From assembly GCA_030710605.1 (NCBI GenBank), contig CP092870.1, forward strand, positions 57,311,532-57,375,531: a stretch of DNA of 64,000 nucleotides, written 5' to 3'. This stretch comes from Cordylochernes scorpioides (Eukaryota > Arthropoda > Arachnida > Pseudoscorpiones > Chernetidae). The position numbers were made by a program, and so were the translations under genes. Every line of letters starts with the position of its first letter. Position 1 is the stretch's first letter. Below, piece after piece: positions 24,371 through 34,539 of the stretch. The notes below the pieces were generated by a model that saw only the letters and a program-made list of their open reading frames with translations, did not search any database and was not told the DNA's origin.

Positions 24371-24688
24371 AAACGAACGAACGAAGAGGAGTTTCCTATT
24401 TTAATATATGCAAGCTTTCGGATAGTTATTTATTCTTCCTTTCTTATCCCTCACAATTATAATAGTTTACGCCGTTGTATGTTAACTCAGATGTAAATAT
24501 GTATTCTTAGTTAATATCTGCTGTATGCTAATTATATTTATACCATTAATTTTCAATATGTAAATTTGTAATTGTTTTAGCTCTATATATAGTCGGTCAT
24601 ATCTTCCATTCTATAGCCAGTAGAAGGACGTCACGGTCCGAAAGCTTGCATATATTAAAATAAGAAATTCCTCTTCGTTCGTTCGTTT
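24371..24688. mobile_element. Palindromic element with ~50-bp arms and a hammerhead-like edge
   Basis: Left arm 24371-24422 starts 'aaacgaacgaacgaagagga' and ends 'gcaagctttcgga'. The right arm (24637-24688) is its near-perfect complement. The ~215-bp centre is AT-rich and has 'ctatatatag' near 24585. The inner edge of the right arm forms the motif at 24616-24646. Confidence 0.75.
24616..24646 (+). ncRNA. Degenerate hammerhead-like motif
   Basis: CAGTAGA stands where CTGANGA is expected; then AGGAC-GTCACG-GTCC stem II, GAA, AGCT, T. Two core positions are changed, so activity is unlikely. Confidence 0.3.
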
Positions 24689-25160
24689 TTTTTTAATTTC
24701 ATTTAATTATTTATACCGAAGAGTTGATTTTGTCGATATTTTAACATTTAACACAAAAACTTTACAATATACGAGGATAAAGAAATACAGTTAGGCCTAA
24801 ATCAATTCTAAAGTTATAACACGTCATCTATAAATAAGATATGAAAACAGCACGAATGTTTCCTTTACACAAAACAAGCTTATAATATCTTTACTGCAAG
24901 TACATGTCATTGAATGTAATTCTACTGTTCTAAAAGCTTATGTCCATAGTTTACTTAAATACCATTTCTAAGATTCCACTCTTCAGTGTAGCATATAAAA
25001 GCAAAATGATTCAATACAGTATTAGAGCTCAAAGAAACGCTGAAAAAAAACCATTTCCAGAAATCTGATGCCTTATATATTTCATATACAGGTGATCCAC
25101 ATACAAAGCAATAACGTGCCATCGAAATATAACGAATGAAGACATTAAGACGTTTAAAAT
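24689..25160 (-). repeat. AT-rich DNA and a copy of dispersed repeat family III
   Basis: From about 24900 the sequence ('gtaattctactgttctaaaa', 'gcttatgtccatagttta', 'attccactcttcagtgtag') is a minus-strand copy of a repeat also at 25675-26600, 28585-28880, 38010-38345, 46240-46520 and 51485-51760. No ORF of note. Confidence 0.6.
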
Positions 25161-25404
25161 ACAATATAACGCGGCTGATGATTGTAAAACGAAAATTAAA
25201 ATTATACCGCGAATGTTTCTTTTAAAAATCGAAATTTATTTTCAAAGAGAAATAGCGACATTTCTAACTTTGAGGATGAGGTATGGAAAGGTGAAACATG
25301 AAGAGTAATGGAGAACGGAAAAATAAAAAATTTCGATTTTTAAAAGAAACATTCGCGGTATAATTTTAATTTTCGTTTTACAATCATCAGCCGCGTTATA
25401 TTGT
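25161..25404. repeat. Near-perfect palindrome of the tRNA-SINE family
   Basis: 'acaatataacgcggctgatg' at 25161 is mirrored by the exact complement ending 25404. Both arms carry 'attataccgcgaatgtttct' or its complement. The centre at 25310-25330 ('gagaacggaaaaataaaaa') lacks the tRNA portion present in the next copy. Confidence 0.85.
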
Positions 25405-25429
25405 ATTTTAAATGTTACTATAGATATAA

Positions 25430-25670
25430 GTTATGAACGGAAAAATACGTCCAGGGTAGCCGAGTGGACAAGGCACCTGCCCGGTAAGCAGAAGGGTGTG
25501 GGTTCGATTCCCGCCCCTGGACACTTTTTATTTTTCCGTTCTCCATTACTCTTCATGTTTCACCTTTCCATACCTCATCCTCAAAGTTAGAAATGTCGCT
25601 ATTTCTCTTTGAAAATAAATTTCGATTTTTAAAAGAAACATTCGCGGTATAATTTTAATTTTCGTTTTAC
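25430..25670 (+). mobile_element. tRNA-headed SINE
   Basis: The tRNA-like head (25450-25522) is followed by TTTTT and then the family body (complement of 25161-25300) to about 25670. 'gaacggaaaaata' just upstream is the start of an inverted arm, so this copy too was once part of a palindrome. Confidence 0.75.
25450..25522 (+). tRNA. tRNA-like sequence, anticodon GGT (Thr), SINE head
   Basis: A 73-nt cloverleaf can be drawn. The acceptor stem TCCAGGG/CCCTGGA is perfect, followed by T8 A9. The D arm is GCCG...AGGC. The anticodon stem CCTGC/GCAGA has one mismatch, with loop CCGGTAA. The T arm GTGGG-TTCGATT-CCCGC has one G-T pair. A box and B box are intact and TTTTT follows. Against a decoding role: position 33 is C, not T, and GGT is not the usual eukaryotic Thr anticodon. 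It is also fused to a repeat body. Confidence 0.6.
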
Positions 25671-25674
25671 ATTA

Positions 25675-26600
25675 AGACGTGAATGTTTCTTTTTACAAAT
25701 AAATCAAACTTCTACTGTCCTTAATGCGATTAAAAATATTGGAAGAGCTTGGTTCATCAGAGGTGAACCTTCCCAGTGGTTTCACCAATTTTTGATCTAC
25801 CAGACCGCTTCTTTAGAGTTCTAATACTGTATTGGATCATTCTGCTTTTATATGCTAGACTGAAGGGTGGAATCTTAGAAATGGTATTTAACTATGGACA
25901 TAAGCTTTTAGGACATTGGAATTATATTTTAATACTAGCGGATGTGTACCCGGCTTCGCCCGGGTTTTATCCGAGTGAAAGTTTGCCTAACGAATATTAT
26001 ATATTATGAAGTATAATAAACAATGTTAAAGATTAGTTTTAATTATTAATCAAGATTGTGGGTGAATATGTGAGAAAGATGTAATATCGTTGTTGTTTTC
26101 TTGGCCGACTGTTTTACATATGGTGTTATCTTAAAATTGCTTGTTTTGAATATTTTTTTAGATTGAGATTATTAGCTAGTATGTAAAAAAATTAACTCTG
26201 TTGATTTTTTTTTGTATTTATATATGAATAAAATTAACTCTGTTGATTTTTTTTTTTGTATTTAATCGATAACACCGAAGTTACGCATGTTAATGTTAGG
26301 AAAAATATTTTGATGTTAAGCAAAACCTGCTCCATCTCGTTTTACATAAATGTTGAAAATTTGGTCGAAATTGATGCATTGTAACGAGAGTTTTTAGCGA
26401 ACAACACTTATGAAATTTGCATTTTATTAATATAGATTTGTATCGAGCAATGTTCTTCCGTAAACAATAAGGACAAGTTAGATATAAATTAATTTAAAGC
26501 AATAACACGTCATCTATATATAACAAATGAAGACATTAAGACGCGAATGTTTCATTTCACAAATGAATTAAACTTCTACTGTCCTTAATATCTATTGAAA
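25675..26600 (+). repeat. Dispersed repeat family III, split by a Helitron
   Basis: The two parts 25675-25934 and 26437-26600 join to match the complement of 38010-38345 across the insertion. Shared words include 'accagaccgctt', 'ctaatactgtattggatcat', 'ctgaagggtggaatctt' and 'gacataagctttta'. Some copies contain a short GC hairpin ('gggaggg...ccctccca'). No TIR or coding region identified, so the class is unknown. Confidence 0.75.
25935..26436 (-). mobile_element. Non-autonomous Helitron (minus strand, 502 bp)
   Basis: On the minus strand it starts 'tctatattaataaaatgc' and ends with hairpin acccgg-gcgaag-ccgggt and 'cacatccgctag'. Flanking bases fit insertion between A and T. The paralogous repeat at 38050-38130 has the uninterrupted site, confirming both ends. 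Confidence 0.9.
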
Positions 26601-27003
26601 GGAAGCTATTGCTGATTCCACAGCGGTCCATGGAAATCAATACCAGAAGACACTAAACAATTCTAACTGCCAGCTACCCCATCTCATTTTCTGCCATATA
26701 AATCCAAATTTTAAAACATTTCTACAAGACTGAAACCTCAAATAAAAAACAATATTATGTTTTATTGGCTACTTTAATATTTTTTTTACATTTCTCCCTT
26801 ACACTTTGTTGTCCGTTGCTATGGATTCTTTCCATTTTTTATTTCACATAAACGGCAGCTGTAGCTATTCTTATTTTTAGCTTTATTATACCGCCTTTTT
26901 TTAATAGAATCACCGAATGTCGTAGTCCATTTGGATGAGGAAAGTGAGGACAAGAACGTGGCTGATTCCACACTGGTCTTTTCTGTGATACGTTAACCTT
27001 GAC
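26601..27003. other. Unique DNA upstream of the 124-bp array
   Basis: Mixed composition, no ORF of note, no recognised repeat. Confidence 0.5.
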
Positions 27004-28170
27004 ATGGTGTGGCCACTGGACATGTGTCAGACCTGGAGGTTGTTGTTGGGTTCTGTGCTGTCTGGAGTATATCTGTGCTTCCTTCCTGTGGTGAATCTGT
27101 ATAAGACCGGTGGTATTAATAAAGCTGTATGTGTGTATTCTGTTAAAACGTCGGACCTGGAGGCTGTTGTTGGGTTCTGTGCTGTCTGGAGTATATCTAT
27201 GCTTCCTTCCTGTGGTGAATCTGTATAAGACCGGTGGTATTAAAAAAGCTGTATGTGTGTATTCTGTTAAAACGTCGGACCTGGAGGTTGTTGTTGGGTT
27301 CTGTGCTGTCTGGAGTATATCTATGCTTCCTTCCTGTGGTGAATCTGTATAAGACCGGTGGTATTAATAAAGCTGTATGTGTGTATTCTGTTAAAACGTC
27401 GGACCTGGAGGCTGTTGTTGGGTTCTGTGCTGTCTGGAGTATATCTATGCTTCCTTCCTGTGGTGAATCTGTATAAGACCGGTGGTATTAATAAAGCTGT
27501 ATGTGTGTATTCTGTTAAAACGTCGGACCTGGAGGTTGTTGTTGGGTTCTGTGCTGCCTGGAGTATATCTATGCTTCCTTCCTGTGGTGAATCTGTATAA
27601 GACCGGTGGTATTAATAAAGCTGTATGTGTGTATTCTGTTAAAACGTCGGACCTGGAGGCTGTTGTTGGGTTCTGTGCTGTCTGGAGTATAGGAGCTCCA
27701 TCTATGCTTCCTTCCTGTGGTGAATCTGTATAAGACCGGTGGTATTAATAAAGCTGTATGTGTGTATTCTGTTAAAACGTCGGACCTGGAGGCTGTTGTT
27801 GGGTTCTGTGCTGTCTGGAGTATAGGAGCTCCATCTATGCTTCCTTCCTGTGGTGAATCTGTATAAGACCGGTGGTATTAATAAAGCTGTATGTGTGTAT
27901 TCTGTTAAAACGTCGGACTTGGAGGCTGTTGTTGGGTTCTGTGCTGTCTGGAGTATAGGAGCTCTATCTATGCTTCCTTCCTGTGGTGAATCTGTATAAG
28001 ACCGGTGGTATTAATAAAGCTGTATGTGTGTATTCTGTTAAAACGTCGGACTTGGAGGCTGTTGTTGGGTTCTGTGCTGTCTGAAGTATAGGAGCTCCAT
28101 CTATTCTTCCTTCCCTAGTGAATCTGTATAGAACTGGTGTTCTTAATAAATGTGTATATGTGTTTTTCAT
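27004..28170 (+). repeat. 124/133-bp tandem array, a poly(A) signal in each unit
   Basis: Nine copies: 'ataagaccggtgg' recurs at 124-bp spacing from 27101 to 27597, then at 133 bp, because 'ggagctcca' or a close variant is added, and the last is diverged. Each unit contains AATAAA followed by a GT-rich stretch (gtatgtgtgtattctgtt). The ORFs of 74-83 codons in each unit are a by-product of the repetition. Confidence 0.92.
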
Positions 28171-28482
28171 ACATCCTTTTTATAAATGCTTTATGCTTAA
28201 TTTAGTCAAAAAACGATCCACATTGTATATTTTTATATAAAAAAGAGCGTTCCTGGATTTGTGAAAAAAAATTCTCAAAATATTTCGAGGGCTTGCTCTC
28301 TTTTTATCAATATAAAAAGGGAGAAAATCCTTCAAAATATTTTGAGAAAAATTTGTTTTTTCGCAGATCCAGATACGCTCTTTTTTATATAAATACTTAA
28401 TGTTAGTTTGGATTATAATGTATTCAAGTAGAATTGTAAGGAAATCACTAGATTGAAATATATGAAATTTACATTTCTTCAA
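28171..28482. repeat. Inverted repeat of ~60-bp arms (28230-28395)
   Basis: 'tatataaaaaagagcgttcc' and its imperfect complement near 28375-28395 bracket a centre with 'gcttgctctctttttatcaa'. The arms also share 'ctcaaaatattt'/'aaatattttgag'. No flanking duplication was found. Non-coding. Confidence 0.65.
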
Positions 28483-28560
28483 CGGGATCGGTGGAGTAGT
28501 GGCCTAAACTGTTGGTTTTAGATAACAACGACTCGGGATCGAACCCCGCCTTGGACACTC
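28483..28560 (+). ncRNA. tRNA-like relic (A and B boxes, T-run)
   Basis: TGGAGTAGTGGCC resembles an A box and GGGATCGAACCCC a B box, 40-45 nt apart. 'cttggacac' and TTTTT follow, as in the tRNA head at 25450. The acceptor and anticodon stems do not pair well. Likely a SINE head. Confidence 0.45.
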
Positions 28561-28584
28561 TTTTTCTTATGAGAAATGTATACA

Positions 28585-28880
28585 AAGCAATAACGCGCCA
28601 TCTATATATAACGAATAAAGACAACGCGAATGTTTCTTTTAACAAAAATATCAAACTTCTACTGTCCTTACTGCGATGAAAAAATACTGAGAAGGTTTGG
28701 CTTATCAGTGGTAAACCCTCCCAGCGGTTTCACCAATTTAATCTACCAGACCGCTTTTTTAGATCTCTAACACTGTATTGGATCATTCTGTTTATATATG
28801 CTACACTGAAGGGTGGAATCTTTAAAATGTTATTTAAGTAAACTATGGACATAAGCTTTTAGGACAGTAGAATTATATTT
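28585..28880 (+). repeat. Dispersed repeat family III copy
   Basis: Runs from 'ataacgcgccatctatatat' to 'gacataagcttttaggacag'. Same order of words as at 25675 and 38010 (inverted). A short SINE-family arm follows to 28968. Confidence 0.7.
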
Positions 28881-28968
28881 CAATATAATATAATGCGGCC
28901 CGTGATTTTAAAACGACATTTTAAAAATTATACCGCGTGTGTTTCTTTTCAACGAAAAATTCAAAGTA

Positions 28969-29290
28969 GAATTATATTTAACTGTAGCCAATTGTTTTAG
29001 AAGTCAAAACCTAATCAGTGAGTGCAAGTAACCAAACGAGGCTCTGGCATATTTGTAGATGCTAAAGACTATCTGAATTCTACATTTTATTAATCAACTA
29101 GGCGCGATATTGAAAAATTAGCACCTATTACAGATGAAACAAACAAAACAACTAACAAATTAGAATTAAATATTTACAAATTTACATGTATTATTCGACA
29201 GAGTTCATAAAATTTATATAGACAAAGATGTAAGAGAACATTTAGATCAGGGAACAATCTCACTTCTGTAAAGTTCGGACAGTCGTAGAT
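28969..29290. other. Unique AT-rich DNA left of the palindrome/gypsy
   Basis: No gene or repeat recognised. It ends with 'aaggtgaagttag' (29291-29303), which recurs directly at 34713-34725 beyond the palindrome. Confidence 0.5.
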
Positions 29291-29319
29291 AAGGTGAAGT
29301 TAGTAGGAAGGAATCATAT

Positions 29320-29667
29320 TGTTGCACTGGGCTGCGGTTTGGCAGATTCTTCAGTCTTGAGTCTCTCCTCAGACGTGTCTTGCATCTTTCCAGAACGTGT
29401 CTCAACCATCTTACAAGGTTAAACCAGTCAATAATAAGACAACTATAAATTTAGGTAGCACCTAGAAACTCTCTTTATTTACCACATCAAAGTTTAAAGC
29501 ATGTAGGGTATTTAGTGTATCAAAATACAAATGTTTTATAGTACATAATATTTTATATTAATAATCTGTTTTATAAAAATAAATAAATTTATAATTTGAA
29601 TTTTAAATATATTAAAAATAATATTATAAATAATTTTAAAAATAGGCGCATTAATCATGATGCAACA
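29320..29667 (-). repeat. 3' LTR of the gypsy element
   Basis: 348 bp, ends TGTTGCA/TGCAACA. Includes the first ~90 bp of gag coding sequence and the leader, exactly as in the 5' LTR. Confidence 0.95.
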
Positions 29668-29731
29668 CTTCCCCCTCTCCAGAGGTCGTCACGTCCTCGT
29701 GAGTGACCTCATCAATTCTTTCAAAATAGGG

Positions 29732-32700
29732 TTAGAGTCTTGAGACATGGACAATCAATGGGTCTTGGCCAGGATTATCTTTCGGCTCAATTAAGTAATT
29801 TACGTTGGACAGCTTCTTTAATATTCGATATGGCCCAAAATATTTTCTCAATAGTTTTTCACATTTTCCGATTTTCCTGACTGGTGTCCAAACTGCCACT
29901 AAATGTCCTGGTTCATAGATTCTCTCGTTGTGTTTTTTGTCATAGTTTCTTTTCATTCTTTCCTGAGTCTTCTCTGTGTTGTTAATGACTACCTGTCTCG
30001 TCTCCTTGCTATTTTATCTAAGTAGTTTTCTATATATTCGTCGTAATCGTCCATGTTACTGTCCGTTGGGATATTCTCGTCGTCTAAGAGGGACATGGGT
30101 TCCCTCCCAAACAACAGGAAAAATGGAGAGTAGCCTGTGGTTTCTTGAATTGTGGTATTATATGCGTGGGTGATAAAAGGAAGGATTTCGTCCCAGTTCT
30201 TCTGATCCGTATTCACATACATGCTAATCATATTGATTAAAGTTCTATTTAGCCGTTCCGTTAACCCGTTAGTCTGGGGGTGGTAGCTCGTTGTGAAGCA
30301 ATGTTTAACTTTGCACATTTTCATAACCTCCTTCATCAAATTGCTAGTGAATTGTGAACCTCTGTCGCTGATAAGAAATCTTGGAGCCCCGTGACGTAAA
30401 AATATATGTTCGATTAAAAATGTAGAGACTTCTCTCACTGTCGCTTCTGGTACTGCCTTTGTTTCAGCATACTTTGTATAATAATCCGTCAACACAATGA
30501 TCCATTTCCTTCTTCTTTTCGTTGATGGCAAGGGGCCAACAAAGTCAATTCCGATTCTTTCAAAAGGGTAGTTAGCTGGGGGAATAGGTTGTAGAAGTCC
30601 AGATGGCAACTGATTTGAACCTTTCCGACTTTGGCAAAGATGGCACGTCTTTACAAATTCGGAAACATCTTTCAGCATGGAAGGCCAATAGTATTTATTC
30701 TTCAATCGGTATGTGGTTCTGGCGACGCCCAGATGGCCATTCAGCATATGGTTGTGGTATTCACTCATGATTTCTTTCCTTCTCTTCTTTGGCACTACCA
30801 GCAACCATTCTCTACCTTCAGGATTTGGATTTTTCTTGTAGAGACACCCATTTTCTTCTTTAAAGTTCTGTGTAATTGAACGCTTGTTTCCACTAAGGTT
30901 CTCCTTAATATTCTCAATAAAATCATCCTTTTCGTCTATTATTTGATTCAAAAATAGTCTTTCATAATCCTCGTCCCATTCGTTTTCTGGTAAGGGTCCT
31001 CTAGATAGACCATCAGCGTCCAGATGTTTTTTTTCCCGATTTGTGTATAATTTCGAAATTATATTCCTGAATCTTCAGTGCCCATCGTGCTAATCGACCG
31101 GTCGGATCTTTTAAATTCTTAAGCCAGCATAGTGCGTGATGATCAGTTACGATTTTAAAGTGCCTTCCATATAAATAGGGCCGTAATTTTGATATCGACC
31201 ACACTACAGCTAAACATTCCTTTTCGGTGGTTGAATAATTTTGCTCAGGTTTACTTAGGGTTCGGCTCAAATATGATATTACCTTCTCTTCGCCACCGAT
31301 ATTTTGAATTAGTGTTGCGCCTAAGCCGATGTTAGAGGCATCTGTGTGAATGCAGGTGGCTGCATTTGGATCAAAGTGACCTAAAATTGGCGGATTCATA
31401 AGAGCTTTTTTAAGGTTTTGGAACGCTTCTTCCTGTTTTCCTGTCCAGATAAATTGCACATTTTTTCTGATGAGACTGGTCAATGGGTCAGCGATTAATG
31501 AGAAATCTTTAATAAATTTTCTATAATATGAGCACATTCCTAGGAATGATTGCACTTCTTTGGCCTTCTTGGGCTGAGGAAAATCTCTAACGGCTTTGAT
31601 ATTATTTATATTCGGCAGGTTTTATACCCTCTTGGTTGGTTATATGTCCAAGGATCTCAAGTTCCTCGAAAGCAAATCTGCATTTCTTGGCGTTCAGTTT
31701 TAAATTAGATTCGCTGAAGCATCTGAGGACAGCTTCAAGTCTTTTAATGTGGGTTGGAAAGTCCGAGCTGTATATAATTACATCGTCCAGGTAGCAAAGG
31801 CAAATCTGCCATCTCAGATTTCCGAGGACATTGTCCATGTTCCTCTCAAAAGTAGCAGGGGCGTTGCATAGACCGAAGGGCATTACGTTGAATTCATATA
31901 ACCCATGTGCAGTAGTTAAAGCCGTCTTCTCTTTGTCTCTCTCTTCAATTTCGACTTGCCAATATCCCGATTTGAGATCTATTGCTGAGAAGTACTTGGA
32001 TCCTTGGAGAGTATCCATTACATCATCAATTCTTGGGATTGGATAAACATCCTTCACTGTTACTTCATTTAATTTCCTGTAGTCCACACAAAATCTGTAT
32101 TTGCCATCTCGTTTTTTGACCAATATAACGGGAAAGGACCAGGGACTTGAAGATTGTCTAATTATTCCTTCTTCGAGCATCTCGTCTATTTGATCCTTTA
32201 TGATGGTTCGTTCCTTAGCGCTTACCCGGTAAGGCTTGTGCTTTATTGGTTTTGCGTCTTCTGTATGAATCTGATGTTTTGCCAAACTGGTCCTACCTAA
32301 CCTCGATGAGAACAAATCAGTATACTTGGCCAAAATTTGTTTTAACCTCTCTTGTTCTTTAAATGATAAATTTTTGTTTATTTGAAATTGTATTTCGTCA
32401 TTTTCATTCTGCTTCTCTTTATTCTCTATAAAATTTACCCCTGCAGGAAGACTTCCATAAGCCAATGTTTGGTCTTTCATGATTTTTAAAGGTCGAGGAT
32501 AAGGGTTCGTTATCCAGATATGGGTTTTCTTATCCGTGACAGTAAGCAAACTTCTTGCCAATCGAAGACCATTTGTTTGAGTCATTCTGTTGTTCTCTTC
32601 GATGACATATTCGCCATCCTCTGCTTCTATTGAGGCCCTAATCAATTTAATAGATAGTTTAGGTATAACGGTATCTGTAGTGCTCTTTATTTTTTTTAGA

Positions 32701-33127
32701 TCATAATTGCTTACGTCATGATTACTCATCAAATTATATTTTATTGTTTCTCGTTTACAATCAATTTTAGCATTCATTTTTTTAAGGAAATCTCGTCCAA
32801 GAATAAGAGTTCGTAGATGCGCGTCCATTACTACAAATTCGTGGGATAATTCAGTGTCATCAATTTTTAAATCTAAAATAATGCTACCTACCATATCTAA
32901 TTTTTTTCCATCGGGTCCTGAACACGTTTTAGTGAGACTATTTATTTCACGGCCAGCAAAAAGTGCTGTTCTTAGGTCGACCACTGAAAGATCGGCGCCT
33001 GTATCAATCAAAGCTTCGCATAACCCTATCTTGTCCACATTAATATTAATTTTGTACCTAGGGTCCAACTTTCTAATTCCATTTATGGTCGACTTGCTTT
33101 GATTGAAGGAATCAGGCGCGACACTTA
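29732..33127 (-). pseudogene. Gypsy pol: protease, RT, RNase H, integrase (frameshifted)
   Basis: The frame opens at the slippery site (33128-33134). The protease has LIDTGADLSVV near 33005. RT follows with SPWSFPVILVKKRDGKYRFC, then the polymerase motif YLDDVIIYSS near 31780. A frameshift lies near 31605. The RT tail and RNase H (CIHTDASNIGLGATL; VTDHHALCWL) run 31555-31013. A frameshift in a run of eight A near 31020 follows. Integrase (30951-29989) has the HHCC finger (HLGVART... CHLCQ) and core D (IGIDFVGPLP), D (ISDRGSQF) and E (TERLNRTL). A frameshift near 30000 precedes the C-terminal GPYRILKKLSN domain ending at 29732. All catalytic residues appear intact; only the frames are broken. 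Confidence 0.93.
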
Positions 33128-33134
33128 GTTTAAA
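33128..33134 (-). promoter_or_regulatory. Candidate -1 frameshift slippery site, T TTA AAC
   Basis: In the gag (zinc-knuckle) frame the codons are GAT TTA AAC TAA, so the heptamer is in the canonical X XXY YYZ phase and abuts the gag stop (33125-33127). The -1 frame continues open into the protease. A 9-bp hairpin (ACACGGAAT/ATTCCGTGT, 33142-33163) lies 7 nt upstream. A weak hairpin TGATT-ccttc-AATCA lies 13 nt or so downstream. Known slippery heptamers include this sequence; function here is inferred. Confidence 0.75.
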
Positions 33135-34174
33135 TCTTCCAACACGGAATATCTATTCCGTGTAGGAATATTCATTTGTGTGTCATTACAAACATCCGCA
33201 TAGAGGCGAGGCCGTGTATAATCTTTCCTTTCGTCCATTTGAAGATTTTCTTGGCTCTTGTCTTGGGAAACTGAGGGGTCCTCTTCTACGATCCTCACAA
33301 ACTTGACTCTGCAATACCGCGCTACGTGTCCTGGCTTGTTACACTTGAAACATATTGGTCTCCCGTCTTATTCCTGTTTGAATCTGGACTCTTATTGTAG
33401 GTTTTCCTTGGGTAGACCGGTTTTGGCTCAGGAATGGGAGTGTAAAATCGTCTAGGGGCAGATACCTGGGGCAGCGGCTTGTTCTGGTAGTACCTCGGAG
33501 CGGGGGCCTGGGGCTTGGGGGTGTTCTGGTAGTACCTCGGAGCGGGGGCCTGGGGCTTGGAGGTGTTCTGGTCTGGTCTTCTGAACGACGGAGCGTTCTT
33601 CCATTGCTCTTGATGGTGGGAACGAGGAGAGCGTGGTCCATTATATAGAACCTTTGATTTTTCTATACGTTCTTGATAATTATTTTCAAACAAATCCATC
33701 TTTTTACACAATCTTAGGAGTTCGTTGGTATTCTTAGGAGGGTTTAAGTAGAGGGCAAAAGAGTATTCTTTCTTTAACCCTCCAATAACCCAATTTATTT
33801 TATTCTCTTCTTCCATTTGGGGGTCGACCTTGTTGCACAGAACCAGGATATCCTCTGCAAACCTGATTGCAGGTTCATTCCACTGCTGCATTCTGTTCAG
33901 CCTCATCTTCAATTCTTCTTTGTTGGCGTCTGAGCCAAAATCCTGAATTAGGCGGCTCTTGAAATGTTCCCAGCTGGTAAAGCTTATCTTGTGTAGGTCC
34001 AGCCAGGTTTTGGCGCTACCAATCATGTTCATGGCTGCATAGCGAGAAATAATATATTCTGCCCAGTGGTACAGGAAGCCAATTTCTTCAAGGGACTCAA
34101 TCCATGGGCGAGGGTCTTCTGTTCCATCATATTTGGGGATGTCTATGTTGGGGTTCAAAACAACTGAGTCGGCA

Positions 34175-34189
34175 CTTGCATCTCTACCA
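34175..34189 (-). promoter_or_regulatory. Probable primer-binding site, inside gag
   Basis: Two bases after the 5' LTR the minus strand reads TGGTAGAGATGCAAG. TGG is the required start. TGGTAG would pair with the CTACCA end of initiator-Met tRNA, but similarity falls off after six bases, so the primer tRNA is uncertain. It is translated as part of gag. Confidence 0.45.
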
Positions 34190-34191
34190 AT

Positions 34192-34539
34192 TGTTGCACT
34201 GGGCTGCGGTTTGGCAGATTCTTCAGTCTTGAGTCTCTCCTCAGACGTGTCTTGCATCTTTCCAGAACGTGTCTCAACCATCTTACAAGGTTAAACCAGT
34301 CAATAATAAGACAACTATAAATTTAGGTAGCACCTAGAAACTCTCTTTATTTACCACATCAAAGTTTAAAGCATGTAGGGTATTTAGTGTATCAAAATAC
34401 AAATGTTTTATAGTACATAATATTTTATATTAATAATCTGTTTTATAAAAATAAATAAATTTATAATTTAAATTTTAAATATATTAAAAATAATATTATA
34501 AATAATTTTAAAAATAGGCGCATTAATCATGATGCAACA
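34192..34539 (-). repeat. 5' LTR of the gypsy element, containing the gag start
   Basis: 348 bp, TGTTGCA...TGCAACA. The gag ATG is at 34281, so about 90 bp of coding sequence lie in the LTR. The same layout is seen in the solo LTRs at 14256 and 37173. Confidence 0.95.

Larger units (their letters stand above)
33125..34281 (-). pseudogene. Gypsy gag with CCHC zinc knuckle, one frameshift
   Basis: ATG at 34281, inside the 5' LTR. The first 319 codons give a capsid-like region (PRPWIESLEEIGFLYHWAEY, then MRLNRMQQWNEPAIRFAEDI) and a proline-rich direct repeat (KPQAPAPRYYQN twice, 33490-33580). A probable one-base loss in a G run near 33365 puts the zinc knuckle CFKCNKPGHVARYC (33311-33352) into another frame. 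That frame then stays open to TAA at 33125. The nominal stop at 33322 is therefore a frameshift product. Size after correction fits a normal gypsy gag. Confidence 0.88.
29320..34539 (-). mobile_element. Ty3/gypsy LTR retrotransposon, recent insertion
   Basis: Two 348-bp LTRs (29320-29667 and 34192-34539) with TGTTGCA...TGCAACA ends differ, as far as I can see, at one base (in 'ataatttgaatt' versus 'ataatttaaatt'). ATAT is duplicated (29316-29319, 34540-34543). Order on the minus strand: LTR, gag, protease, RT, RNase H, integrase, purine tract (about 29668-29680, GGAGAGGGGGAAG), LTR. No env or chromodomain is seen. Total 5220 bp. Several single-base frameshifts break the frames despite the youthful LTRs. 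Confidence 0.95.

Noticed and set aside
13494-24646. The motifs at 13494, 21433 and 24616 as active ribozymes
   Set aside because: Each has one or two changes at invariant core positions; they are listed as degenerate relatives only.
25450-25522. A functional tRNA-Thr gene
   Set aside because: Position 33 is C, the anticodon GGT is unusual for eukaryotes, and the sequence is fused to a dispersed repeat body, so a SINE head is more likely.
27004-27733. Five overlapping 74-83-codon ORFs with nearly identical sequence
   Set aside because: They shift frame from one unit to the next of the 124-bp array and reflect the repeat only.
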